Source: Hyaloscypha bicolor E
Taxonomy: Eukaryota; Ascomycota; Leotiomycetes; Helotiales; Hyaloscyphaceae
Length of the DNA: 64,000 nt
Direction of reading: 5' to 3'
NCBI RefSeq assembly: GCF_002865645.1
Contig: NW_020194594.1
Coordinates: 744,001 to 808,000, forward strand
The notes under the pieces were generated by a model. The model did no database searches. It was not told the DNA's origin and worked only from the letters and a program-made list of their open reading frames with translations. Position numbers and translations under genes: made by a program. Of this stretch, positions 39,097 through 48,505 are shown in pieces. Within the stretch, counting starts at the first letter, position 1. Each line of letters begins with the position of its first letter.

Positions 39097-39473
39097 GTTC
39101 TTGCTTCCCCGCTAGGGAGCTATGATCGTAAGGGTTAATGAGGTTATTCTTGTGCTGATTAGCCTGGCCGTCAGTGCGTGGAGTACGGAAAGCCGTAACC
39201 TTAAGGATTACTACGGAAAGCGATAAGGATCAGAAGACCAAGTGATTTTTGAATCCGGTTTTCGACTTTTGATATCCGACTTGTGGCACATATGCACCCT
39301 ATTAAAAATCGCCTATATATTATGCCCTCTTTTTCTATACCTCTATTTATTATTATTACTTAAAATATTACTCTCTCTTTAATTCTTATTTATATATATA
39401 CAAGAGAGGGGTAAGAGGCAAGGAGTAAATAGGAATAGAGATAGGGATATAGGAGGGAGAAGAAGATAGAGGG

Positions 39474-39575
39474 CAAGTAAAAAGTAAAAAGTAAAAAGTG
39501 AAAAATAAAAAGCAAAAAGCAAAAAGCAAAAAGCAAAAAGCAAAAAGCAAAAAGCAAAAAGCAGAAATTAAAAAG
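39474..39575. repeat. 7-bp minisatellite (AAAAAGC/AAAAAGT)n
   Basis: About fourteen tandem copies of a 7-bp unit in the left arm of the foldback element; the complementary tract at about 40160-40193 is much shorter. Open frames of phenylalanine-rich sequence across it are artefacts of the repeat. Confidence 0.85.
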
Positions 39576-39727
39576 CAAGCTTTAAGATATATAACTTGCA
39601 AGAAAAAGAAAGCCCGATAATTATAAGCTATTTATTATTAAATTTTAGGGCTATAATTACTAAATTATAGGCTATAAATATTTAAAATAATAATAAAGAT
39701 ATTATTATATGGCAACTGCGTACTAGT

Positions 39728-39751
39728 AGTCACGTGCAGGCCCACGTGACT
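39728..39751. promoter_or_regulatory. Paired CACGTG palindrome in foldback loop
   Basis: AGTCACGTG and CACGTGACT, a perfect 9-bp inverted pair with a 6-bp spacer, in the loop of the foldback element. Same layout as at 2773, 34788 and 43307. Confidence 0.5.
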
Positions 39752-40193
39752 ACACTCCTTTATTTAAGCTTTGGCCACTCGTACCACACCTCTCTTTCCT
39801 CTATATCTATCTATATATTATTATTATAATATAATATATATATTATAAATTAAAAATTAAAAATTAAAAACTAAATTTGAAAATTATTTATTTAAATAAA
39901 TTTAGCTTATATTATATTTTTTTCTTTATATTTTCATTATTATTTTAAATAATTTCTTTTTTTAATTTTTCTTATTTTTTTTTATAAATATAAAAATGAA
40001 AATAAGAAAATAAAAAAAACTTATTAAAAATTTATATTATAAAATATTAAATTTTCAATATTTATAATTTATAATTTAGTAATTATAGTTCTAAAATTTA
40101 ATAATAAATAATTTATAATTATAAGATAATTTTTTTATAAATTACATATCTTAAAACTTGCTTTTTAATTTTTGCTTTTTACTTTTTACTTTT

Positions 40194-40425
40194 TGTAACG
40201 GCTGGTATTACATGGTTAGTTTTAGCCAAAGGGGTTGGTTTCAGCTAAGGTTCCAAGCTATGGTTCAAACCAAGCTCGCTTCCAAAGCTCGGCGTTTCAG
40301 TGGTCTTGGCTATACCTATTTATCCACTGCCACACCTCACTCCTCCTCTTTAGCTTTAAATTCTCAAGACATAGGAAATCTTTAATCTTTAAGCCTCGCT
40401 CTATTACTCTGTTCCTGCCGTTACA
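40194..40425. mobile_element. 232-bp solo LTR with 5-bp target duplication
   Basis: Begins TGTAACGGC and ends GCCGTTACA, so TG...CA ends lie within a 9-bp inverted repeat. CTTTT occurs immediately before (40189-40193) and after (40426-40430), an exact 5-bp duplication. It is GC-balanced and shows no RIP, unlike the host element. No second copy or interior is present, so it is best read as the product of LTR-LTR recombination. Orientation is not fixed. Confidence 0.8.
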
Positions 40426-40881
40426 CTTTTTACTTTTTATTTGCCCTTTATTTTTTCTTTTCTTTTTTACTCTTATTTCTATCTCCATTTATTTTTTATC
40501 TTTTACTTTTCTTTTATATATATATATAAATAATAATTAAAGAAAAAGTAATATTTTAAATAATAATAATAAATAAAGATATAGAAAAAAGAAATATAAT
40601 ATATAAGTAATTTTTAATAAAATGAGTATATATTATGAGTCGGATATTAAAAGTCGAAAACCGAATTCGAAAATCGCTTGATCTTCTAATTCTTATTACT
40701 TTCCGTATATATATGTCTTATTCTTAACCTCTCTTATATATAACTCTTTTTGTAAAGTATTCTATCCGAAATCAGTCTCTTGCTTGCTATTATTAATTAC
40801 TATTCGATTAGCAAACTTGGGTAATAGTACTCTCAGAACTATTGAAAGCACTACTTCAAAGGTTATTCCCGAATTCTCACA

Positions 40882-42659
40882 ATGTCGCAAGACTTTGATA
40901 CTAGTATTACCTGGGAGCCTTATAAGGCTGAGATTCTGTCCCGTTATGTGGACCAAAACCATATCCTAGAGGAGACCATGGCTCATACGAAGAGCAACCA
41001 CGGGTTGAACGCCAGGTAAGTGTGTTAGTGCTTAGAGACAGAGCTTTCGTTCCGCTAATATAATTGGTGTACAGCATTCGCCAATTTAAGAGGCGATTCA
41101 GTGGATACAAGAATCTGAAAGCACACAAATGAATTGCGGTAGTGGAGGAGGTTCGAAACCGTGCCATGCGTAGAATCGACAGTGAAGTTTGTTTCCACGG
41201 GAGGGCTATTGACAGAGAGAGAGTCAAAAGAGAAGTCCGACGACGCGGAAATGATGCCCAGACAGACGCTTCTAGGAGAGGTACGACACGGTCAAGTGCA
41301 AACAACCTATTGATATTGAACGGCATTAGCTGATTAATATGCCTCAGTGGTGATTGGTCGCAGCACTAGGGACAGGATCTTTATTCGGACTCCAATACGC
41401 TGCTCTCCTTCACCTTTGGCTTTCCCCAGCGGAAACGTTCGATTGAGTAAGAGTTTAGACTTTTATCTTGTATCTATCAAGCCTCTGCTAACCTGCATCA
41501 TTAAGTAGCACTTCTACGAGTTATGATAGCCTCTTCAATCTCGATTTTGAAGGGGATATTACCCCGGGTATGGACGGCGAATTTGGCTAGCCCTTCTGCT
41601 CACGAAGCGTCATCTCTGGTAGGATATACTCGCAACGGTGAGGGAATAGGCCGCAATATGATTGAGGAGATGGCCTTTCATGTCTCAGCCAACATGGCAA
41701 TTTCGCCATCTACAACGTTTCTCGACTTGAACGGATTCGATTTTGAGGGGAACTATGATTGGGTGACAACTATTGACCTGCTCTGGTTCGAATTTCAACA
41801 AAAACTTGAACTTTAAGGTTGGTAGTCATGAAGCTACCCCAAATGTGCCTAGCACTTCTAACACAAATTCATAGAGCAGGGTTCAAGAATAAGCAACCCT
41901 AGGGTTTTCAGTCCTCGGCTCGGGGAGTTTTCCAGCTCTTCGAAGTCCAATTCTCCAAGTGAACGTGGAGCTGTTATAGCCCTAGCCGTTCCCGAGAGGC
42001 ACCGCCTCCTGGGCACACTTCTGGGCTACAATACAAACGACTCAGTATTGGACTTAGTCCCTGGTTTTACTTCCTTTATTTCGAAACAACTGCCGGAATG
42101 GTTCACGGGCGAACTGGAAATGAGAGTTCAATAGTTCTTCGATCCGTTAGACAAGAATCCGCTCCAACGTCTCTTCGAGTTGGTGGCCTACTTTGTATCC
42201 AACAAGAAGCCGAGTAAAGACAGAATCAAGGACTTTCTCGAGTGGGTCATTGATCAAAATCATATACCTCAACTTCAAACTTTCCCCAGTATCGATTCCG
42301 CGACCACAAGCACTTTCTCCCGGCGAATTCTCGAAGCTACCCTCTCAATGAAAAAGACGGACTTGCTCCGATCTCTGCTTCTGTCCAGAGTAGATTTCCG
42401 GCCTGTTATCCAAGAAGCAATCCAGATTACAGACATCGGCTTCGTGGATCTCTTGCTTTCACGAGTCGATCCACAATGCTTATCGAGAGACTCTGGCGGA
42501 CAGCTCCTGGTTCGTGTCAGTGAAACAGATAGCATTCGAGCTGCCAGCGTACTAGTAGAACATGGTGCTAATATCGATTTCAATCCTGATGGCCAGGCAA
42601 CACCGCTCTATAGGGCGGTGGATCGGAATTAGCGGGAAATAGTGAGATTCCTCCTCGAG
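40882..42659 (+). pseudogene. Decayed Clr5-domain / ankyrin-repeat gene
   Basis: ATG at 40882 opens an exon to 41015 encoding an N-terminal Clr5 domain (Trp-Glu-x-x-Lys-Ala-Glu-Ile, Tyr-Val-Asp, then a His-Gly-Leu-Asn motif). A 59-bp intron (41016-41074, GTAAGT...ACAG) leads to the second half of the domain (Arg-Gln-Phe-Lys-Arg-Arg-Phe). TGA at about 41131 replaces the Trp expected there. The frame continues to about 41333, meets more stops, and a second intron (about 41446-41507) can be proposed. From 41520 on the frame shifts repeatedly. An open segment at 42180-42632 ends in ankyrin-like repeats (Leu-x-x-His-Gly-Ala-Asn-Ile) broken by TAG. The MITE at 42660 follows. Clr5 proteins are fungal and often carry ankyrin or TPR repeats; this one is non-functional. 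Confidence 0.72.
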
Positions 42660-42786
42660 CAGTGTGTCAAAAAATAATCAAAGCTAATTAATTATAATTA
42701 AGTATGATTTAATTAGCTTGATTTTGACTTGATTTGATTTGAGTAAGGGGGTCTAATTAAATCAAATCTAATTATTTGACACACTG
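42660..42786. mobile_element. 127-bp hAT-type MITE, internally deleted
   Basis: Ends CAGTGTGTCAAA and TTTGACACACTG are the same as at 34661 and 42938. Read as its reverse complement, it equals about the first 85 bases plus about the last 40 bases of the 42938-43612 element, so it is an internal-deletion derivative in opposite orientation. The flanking 8-mers (TCCTCGAG and CACTTAAG) match in only some positions, so a target duplication is not demonstrated. It adjoins the ankyrin pseudogene. Confidence 0.78.
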
Positions 42787-42937
42787 CACTTAAGTATAAT
42801 AATGGCACACTTTAAGTTTCTCGAGTGAGAGAGCACTTACTCAAGCTGCCATATTAACTCCTATATAATCGACTCATTAATTATCGATATTACCTCCCAA
42901 TAGCTAGCTTTTGCCGTCTCAACAAGCAAGTCTCAAC
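42787..42937. other. 150-bp spacer between two MITEs
   Basis: No reliable coding signal. It could be a continuation of the ankyrin pseudogene, but no repeat motif is clear enough to claim it. Confidence 0.4.
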
Positions 42938-43230
42938 CAGTGTGTCAAATGATTAGGTTTGATTTGATTAGACCCCCCTACTCAAATCAAATCAAGTCAA
43001 AATCAAGCTAATCAAATCATACTTAATTATAATCAAAGATAATCAAAGATAATTAATTAGATTTATCACGTGATTGCGCACATGACTCTGGAGCTTCGGA
43101 AGCCGAGATAAGGCCAAAATAAGGTCTGGGCTAGCCGTATTCGGTATTGCTAAAGGCGCTCTTTACTAAACCAGGCCTAGCGCTAATTAGTAAGCGAAGC
43201 CAAAGGCGCTAGAACCTCCTTGATTTCCGG

Positions 43231-43347
43231 TGTTACAGTAGTAGTAAAGAGCTTGAATTGAGCTAAAGGCTATCTGCCAGGCTAAGGAAGCACTGGCCAC
43301 ATGCTAAGTCACGTGCAATAGCACCACGTGACTAGTACCACATAACA
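43231..43347. mobile_element. 117-bp small repeat element nested in MITE (copy B)
   Basis: Near-identical to 2699-2813. Starts TGTTAC and ends ATAACA (GTAACA in copy A), so it has inverted TG...CA-type ends. Contains AGTCACGTG (43307-43315) and CACGTGACT (43325-43333). No clear target duplication. Differences from copy A are mostly C/T and G/A. Confidence 0.65.
43307..43333. promoter_or_regulatory. Paired CACGTG palindrome in small element copy B
   Basis: AGTCACGTG and CACGTGACT separated by nine bases, equivalent to 2773-2799 in copy A. E-box-like sites in perfect inverted arrangement; function unknown. Confidence 0.5.
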
Positions 43348-43612
43348 AAAACTGGTTTGTTATTTTAGATTTAGACTAATTTTATACTCATATATATGCT
43401 TTATAGATTTTATTTATATTTTATTAATATAGCTATTAGTTATTTAATAATCTTTAGAAATTCCTAAGAAAGTATATTTTTGTATTATCACGTGATGATT
43501 ATAATTAATTATAATTAATTATAATAAAAATCAAGCTAATCAAATCATACTTAATTATAATTAATTCTAATTAATTCTAATTAATTAGCCTTGATTATTT
43601 TTTGACACACTG

Positions 43613-44549
43613 GTCTCAACTAGCCTACACGTTATTAAGTCCATTCGACTTTACTAAAATATATTATGGCTCGCAATTTCCGTATTCCGATTACTGCATT
43701 GGCTTTACCAAATTAAATTTTTAGTTTAAGGAATCTTTTTACTATAAGTTAGGAAGCACGTGATTATAATACTAGAGTCGTAATATGCTAGCTTATACTT
43801 ATAGCAAAAATATGACTTAAGATTTTTAAAGAGCTTAGGTAACCAATTACAAGTTTGTTAATACCCTGCCCTAATTAACACCCGGAAGGGGGGGAGTCGT
43901 TTTACATTTTCCCGATTAAAGGGTGAAATTAGGTTTAAAGAATCGATACTTTATCGATAGTATTAATAGCTTACGATTCTGGCATTAATACGTATCAGTA
44001 CCTGAAATTAGGTATTTCTGCCAAGCCTGGTCTGTCCCCTGTTGGCGTCTGTCCACTCTGACCAGCAGCTTAAAGTATATCAAATAGAGAGAGGGAAATT
44101 GAATATAACCAAATAACGGTTCTTATTTATGTATGTATTACGTGGCATTCACATGAGATACCCGGTGATAACCACAACATAGGGTCCATGCACGCGCTAC
44201 GCCCGTATAAAAGAGAGAAGGAGCACACAAGATAGCCAGCCACAGAATATTCTTGAACCAATGAAAGATCTACCCACACTTCTGAGCATAATCCCTTTAC
44301 ACACAGTGAATTGAAACCTTCCCTGCCAGACCCTTAGGCAGGCTAAATCCAAACCCGCTTGAAGGTCGGAAGCTTGCGAATCTAAACATGTTGGTCGATA
44401 GGTCCTAATGCAGGCTTTAGGCTACGGTCACTTGACAAAACCAGAGTCCCAATCGCTCGCGCGCCTTCTCGTTCTTAGCGCCAGCCCGAAGGCTACCAAC
44501 CTGGAATGATGTTTACATATCCGCCCCTCCTGCTTTTGTGCTTGATCCT
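43613..44549. other. Intergenic region and 3' flank of the HET gene
   Basis: After the MITE target duplication the sequence is moderately AT-rich to about 44000 without a gene, then GC-balanced. The last few hundred bases before 44550 are probably the 3' untranslated region of the HET-domain gene. A purine/pyrimidine-rich run (GGAAGGGGGGGAG) lies near 43886. Confidence 0.5.
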
Positions 44550-46637
44550 CTACATACCGCAGCAATGTTCTGTGCATCTGTACATCGGCCTCATGGTGGG
44601 TTTAGTGTACTCAGTGCCGCCACCAGGTTTTAAAACCGGAATATGGGACGCGGCGCCCCACTCATAATTTAACCTAGCAATTTCCTCTTTATTCTTCAGC
44701 CACTTCTCCTTGCAGCATGGGTACAAGCAGTCGTAGCATGTGAGAGCGGGATCCAGCGCAGACCACCCACTATAAGATTGCTCCTCGAAAGTACAGCAAC
44801 GGCAGAAACAGCAGCCGCAATCCTCTTCTTGTGCACATAGTAGTAGACATGGGCAATATATGAGATTGCAAACCCGATTGAGCCAATCAGTACGCATTAC
44901 TGAGATCGGGGATTCAGGTCTTGCTTCCGTTGACGTGATGTCCACTACCCACGTTAACATTGAGTTAAACGGTCGGCCCCTGCCATCTATACTTTGAGGG
45001 GCGGCTATGGCTGGACTGCAGCAAGGTTGTAACTGAACTGAAATTTGTAGTCTTAGGTTTGGTATAATGAATTCGCGAAGCCCCATTGTGCTTGCAACTG
45101 GCACAAGAGCTCGTCCGTGGGGCCAATCGTACCAGACATCTCGAGCTTCGAAGAAAGAGGGTTCTTCTTCACTATTGCGATCTGAGGGAATGTCGCTCGT
45201 GATGGCTTCATTATTGTCCTGAGCTTGGAAACCAGGCTGCCGACGCGTGAGCGCCTCCTCATAAGGTGTCTGATGTCTGTCTGAGTGGGTATAATTTTCG
45301 AGCCAGAGCTCTGGATTAAAGTGATTGTCAAATCGGAATGTGATCCGGCTGATCTTTGACCATTTGAAAAGTTCTGAGTTATTCGTCGGCTTCAAGGAAA
45401 CAAATCCTGTATCACCCTGGTCTTGGTTAATCTGTTGGATATAATCAGGTTCAGGAGCTGTGCTGGTGGAGATAATAGTGATTTCACTTTCGTCGTAGCC
45501 AGGAGGTTGAAGTGTACGAAGCCAGAACCCGAAGAATGTAGTTACAGGCGGTGTCTTCGGATCGACCGGAAATCGAATTATCACCTCGCGACCCGATAAT
45601 ATATTGGTCAACCCTTCACCAATGTTTTCCAGATCTCGGACACGAACGAAAGTCTCGTCCCCAAATGTTTGGGAGATTGTGATGAAGAATTTGCTGTCTG
45701 GATTGGCTTTTCTGGTGCAATGAAGCAAAACCCTAAATATTCCTGGACTGTACTGGCGGATGCGTAAGCTGATAGACAGCTCTCCGTTGTTCTCTGAGAA
45801 GCATGCAGAACCTGGGGTTTGAACTATGTTGCTACAATCTCTGAAGGCAGAGGGAGTTGAGGCGAATACGCTGAAGTACGCTCTCGGGGCGTCACTGGAG
45901 GTATTCAAGGCCCATGCAAAGAGAGACTCGTCTTTACTCTTTTGGACAATATGTTGCTGCAGGCGCAGAAAGGCCTTCTCCCTTTCGCCGTAAATCGTCG
46001 GCATGTTGATATCAAAAAGCCCGAGAAGATTATAGGCTCTGTCTTCTATTCTACTGGTGACTCTCTGCGCTGCCCACGACATTCGTTGAGCGACCGAGCA
46101 GGTGGAAGGATCAGCAATGTTACCTAGAACATCACTAGGTACTCCGGTTTTCTGCGATAGACTTTCAAGCAATTCTAGCTTTGTTCCGAGGGGTTCCCAG
46201 TGCTGGTCGAAAAAGGAAACGGCCTTAGGAGCAATCAACTCCTGCAGAGTCCACCCACGATCGAACCACTCGCTATCCTCGAACCGATTTCTAGGAACGT
46301 CTTCAAGATACACAATGCATAAAGTACTAAACCCATACCACATATACATACTATTGATAGCCTCCGCCAACTCGCTCGAATTGGCTTTGTTGATACAGCA
46401 TGTGTCGACCCAGCCATAGCGATAACCCAACAGTGAGGCTAAGCTGCAGAACTCTTTAATTTTGGCAAAGCCTTTCCTCCGAGAGAGATCTGTGGACGAG
46501 ATCATGTCCTCATACGAGATCTCATCTTCGGCACGTCCCCACCCATGTGAGAGAATGGCGTATCGGTTCTCAGCTTGGGAAAGCTCCGAGTCAGCGACTT
46601 CTTCAAATTGAATGCTAGTAGTATTCAGGAAGCGCAT
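44550..46637 (-). CDS. HET-domain protein (heterokaryon incompatibility type), 695 aa, intronless
   Basis: HET proteins act in fungal non-self recognition and can trigger cell death after fusion of incompatible hyphae; the HET domain is the likely effector. The N-terminus shows the domain in order: Met-Arg-Phe-Leu-Asn-Thr start, Ala-Ile-Leu-Ser-His-Gly-Trp (about residues 27-33), Tyr-Gly-Trp-Val-Asp-Thr-Cys-Cys-Ile (about 73-81), Ser-Ser-Glu-Leu...Met-Tyr-x-Trp-Tyr (about 86-101), and Trp-Phe-Asp-Arg-Gly-Trp-Thr-Leu-Gln-Glu-Leu-Ile-Ala-Pro (about 122-135). Arg-Ala-Tyr-Asn-Leu-Leu-Gly and Tyr-Gly-Glu follow further on. The C-terminal 110 residues are Cys-rich. I start at the ATG at 46637; the frame runs six codons further, but only from a GTG. 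No stops or frameshifts, so it appears intact. The specificity partner is unknown. Confidence 0.9.
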   Translation of the reverse strand: MRFLNTTSIQFEEVADSELSQAENRYAILSHGWGRAEDEISYEDMISSTDLSRRKGFAKIKEFCSLASLLGYRYGWVDTCCINKANSSELAEAINSMYMWYGFSTLCIVYLEDVPRNRFEDSEWFDRGWTLQELIAPKAVSFFDQHWEPLGTKLELLESLSQKTGVPSDVLGNIADPSTCSVAQRMSWAAQRVTSRIEDRAYNLLGLFDINMPTIYGEREKAFLRLQQHIVQKSKDESLFAWALNTSSDAPRAYFSVFASTPSAFRDCSNIVQTPGSACFSENNGELSISLRIRQYSPGIFRVLLHCTRKANPDSKFFITISQTFGDETFVRVRDLENIGEGLTNILSGREVIIRFPVDPKTPPVTTFFGFWLRTLQPPGYDESEITIISTSTAPEPDYIQQINQDQGDTGFVSLKPTNNSELFKWSKISRITFRFDNHFNPELWLENYTHSDRHQTPYEEALTRRQPGFQAQDNNEAITSDIPSDRNSEEEPSFFEARDVWYDWPHGRALVPVASTMGLREFIIPNLRLQISVQLQPCCSPAIAAPQSIDGRGRPFNSMLTWVVDITSTEARPESPISVMRTDWLNRVCNLIYCPCLLLCAQEEDCGCCFCRCCTFEEQSYSGWSALDPALTCYDCLYPCCKEKWLKNKEEIARLNYEWGAASHIPVLKPGGGTEYTKPTMRPMYRCTEHCCGM

Positions 46638-47067
46638 GTTGTTTAAGAGGTTCACGATTTCGAGGATGCGATATATGAGGGACCGCGTTGATATCGATTA
46701 TGGACAATCCCTGGATCAGGTGACTTTCGGATGATGTTGAAGATCCACAGAAGAAATAGGCAGAAGTGAACCGTGTACCAGGTTGACGAATTACCGGGTT
46801 GAATTCACGTTACATAGGAACACAAGAGATTTCTAGAATTACGATAAATTCTAGAAGAGAAGCATGAAGCTCGTAGAAGCTCGGGAGCGAGGCTAAATAC
46901 TCCTTAGCGCTATAATTAAGCGAAATGTGTGCCTGAGGCTTAAGCGAATTTTCCCCCTCACAATGTTGCACTAACGGTTGTTTGGGTGTCGCGCTTTGAA
47001 GGCGCTAAATAGCAAGAGAATAACGATAGATCGATGGATTGAGATTGGTTGATTGTGTATGTCAAAG

Positions 47068-47112
47068 TGGTTGTGTATGTGGTTGTGTATGTGGTTGTGT
47101 ATGTGGTTGTAT
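47068..47112. repeat. 12-bp microsatellite (TGTGTATGTGGT)n
   Basis: Between three and four near-perfect copies in tandem. It translates as a Thr-Tyr-Thr-Thr repeat on the minus strand, which has no coding support. Confidence 0.85.
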
Positions 47113-47210
47113 CCATCTTAAGGCAACGTCCTGGATACGGCGAATGAACCATCCGACCGCCACGTGTCAATTAGGCTTGGCTGAAAATAGCTAGCGAAGC
47201 TTCGTTACAC

Positions 47211-47426
47211 AGGCATGCGGGATTGGTCAGCTCACTCCCTTACGGGACCGGTTTCTTACTCTCCCCCCCCCCTAATTAAATGTAACAGTGGGTCCCCGCA
47301 AAACCAGCCTGGCACGGTCCAGTTGCCATACCAAAAAACCCCTGCACTTGGACCCACTGTTACATTTATTTAGGGGGAGTATGTACCGTCCTCGTAAGGG
47401 GATGAGCTGACTAATCCCGCATGCCT
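47211..47426. mobile_element. 216-bp hairpin MITE
   Basis: The outer arms AGGCATGCGGGATTGGTCAG and CTGACTAATCCCGCATGCCT are complementary with one transition, and further inside CACTCCC/GGGGATG and AATGTAACAGTGGGTCC / GGACCCACTGTTACATT pair again, so nearly the whole unit folds back on itself. Possible 6-bp flanks TTACAC and TTGCAC differ at one base. A homopolymer C run (10 bases) sits in the left arm. No coding capacity. Confidence 0.75.
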
Positions 47427-47762
47427 TTGCACCGGGTGGTGAACCCCTGCTGGAGGAGAGCAGTACCTACTCCGTAGTTCTGGCTGGCAATTCAAAAGCC
47501 CCTTACGATCCGAGACTCTTAGAGGTCAGGTCCTCCTTCACAACCTTGCAACTTTTGTGGGCCTGCTCAACGCTGACCCATGGCGGTGCAGTACGAGACC
47601 CCCATCCCTTCCCCGCCAAGACGTGCAGGAAGCGGTCATAGCGGCTTCGGCTGTCTTCATTCCTCCTTAACCTTTTCTAAACGACATTCCCACTCCCTTC
47701 AAGCAACAACCACATCGTTCGAGTGAACAAAAAATACGACTGCGCCGCCCCTCGAGTATCAG

Positions 47763-47927
47763 ATGATTTGGTTTTCAATTCTAGTACTTTGTCTTTGTCT
47801 CACTCAAGCTACGGGTGCTCCGTGCCTTACCCGTAGCTGTCTTTGCTCCAAACCGCCCAATCAGGTAGGCGTAGCGGTGGTTCAACCTTGGCGCATGGCT
47901 TATCGCCATTTGTCAATGTTAACATAA
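47763..47927 (+). CDS. Possible small secreted protein, 54 codons
   Basis: The ATG opens a hydrophobic N-terminus of about 17 residues (Ile-Leu-Val-Leu-Cys-Leu-Cys-Leu) followed by Ala-Thr-Gly-Ala, a plausible signal peptide with cleavage near residue 19, and then a short Cys-containing tail ending at TAA. A GT at codon 35 (CAG|GTAGGC) could instead be a splice donor into one of the open frames further right (to about 48142), but I found no convincing acceptor. No known family. Confidence 0.3.
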   Translation: MIWFSILVLCLCLTQATGAPCLTRSCLCSKPPNQVGVAVVQPWRMAYRHLSMLT

Positions 47928-48505
47928 CATGGGGCATTCGGCTGATGGATGCATACTATCTGGACCATTATTTTGGTCATACTGCAATTCCGGAGCAAAA
48001 GCATGCTGTGCATGACACGCTACGGTCTGAGGGTTGCCTAAGTGGGCAGCTGCCGGATCGCGCCGGCATTCAAGCTTCCATTCACGACAGATCTCCCCGA
48101 GATGCCACTTTTTGGCCTTCAATCGTCGAATTCCGTCAATGAAGTCGTGATGCTGGCCCCAAATGATTCGCCCCTCAAGCGCTGAAGCGCTAGAGCATTC
48201 CCAAGACCTTCCCATTTCAACACTGAAGTTGATACAGATACCTTGGTTCACATATATTCACCGGTCGAACTACCTAGATGAAGCAGCAGGTAAGCGATCT
48301 ACAAGCTTCACCTGGCTTAGCAGGAAAACAACTCATGAGGATGACCTTCGCTGGGCTTGGCAGCAAGATAACTGGAGGAAATGAGAGCTGATGTGCAGCT
48401 GTCATAATGGTCAATTAATATAAAAATGGGTAAATACCTTCTTATTTCTCAGTTCGACTCTCAAACCCAACTGCCTCTTATCACAAACCTGCCTCCTCGC
48501 TCATC
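47928..48505. other. Upstream region of the fungalysin gene
   Basis: Contains open frames on both strands around 47919-48251 without recognisable domains. A TATA-like AATATAAAAA lies at 48417-48426, about 80 bp before the protease ATG, so the last 100-200 bases are likely its promoter and 5' leader. The pyrimidine-rich sequence before the ATG is typical of fungal leaders. Confidence 0.5.
48417..48426 (+). promoter_or_regulatory. TATA-like box upstream of fungalysin gene
   Basis: AATATAAAAA about 80 bp before the start codon, a usual distance for fungal TATA-type promoters. No other element was assigned. Confidence 0.45.

Larger units (their letters stand above)
39212..40707. mobile_element. 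1.5-kb long-inverted-repeat (foldback) element with internal solo LTR
   Basis: The left arm starts TACGGAAAG at 39212 and runs to about 39690; its diverged reverse complement runs from about 40040 to CTTTCCGTA ending at 40707. Matching landmarks are the paired segments around 39250-39285 and 40637-40672, the AAAAAGC/GCTTTTT minisatellite, and the AT-rich inner parts. The arms differ by many transitions, the right one being more AT-rich. TA at both tips is compatible with a TA target but is not proven. The loop (39690-40040) carries AGTCACGTG...CACGTGACT. A 232-bp solo LTR (40194-40425) interrupts the right arm. No transposase. Confidence 0.7.
42938..43612. mobile_element. 675-bp hAT-type MITE with exact 8-bp target duplication
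   Basis: Inverted ends CAGTGTGTCAAA / TTTGACACACTG, flanked by the 8-mer GTCTCAAC at 42930-42937 and 43613-43620. The interior is AT-rich with ATTAATTA repeats and ATCACGTGAT palindromes, and it lacks a transposase. A 117-bp element (43231-43347) is nested inside. Confidence 0.87.
46638..47762. other. Intergenic region with microsatellite and hairpin element
   Basis: The promoter of the HET gene should lie in the first few hundred bases on the minus strand. A 12-bp tandem repeat and a palindromic element occur here and are listed separately. An open frame over the microsatellite (46958-47170, minus) is repeat-driven and not accepted. Confidence 0.5.

Noticed and set aside
39386..39601. Overlapping Phe/Leu-rich minus-strand open frames
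   Set aside because: Created by the 7-bp minisatellite and its AT-rich flanks; no start context or domain.
42652..42794. 8-bp target duplication for the 127-bp MITE
   Set aside because: TCCTCGAG and CACTTAAG differ at several positions; only part can be explained by C-to-T and G-to-A changes.
46638..46655. HET protein starting six codons earlier at 46655
   Set aside because: That codon is GTG; the ATG at 46637 gives the usual short N-terminus of HET proteins.
46958..47170. Minus-strand open frame with Thr-Tyr-Thr-Thr repeats
   Set aside because: Encoded by a microsatellite; no other support.
47919..48251. Open frames on both strands upstream of the fungalysin gene
   Set aside because: Mutually overlapping, no domain, no splice model that joins them to a convincing start.
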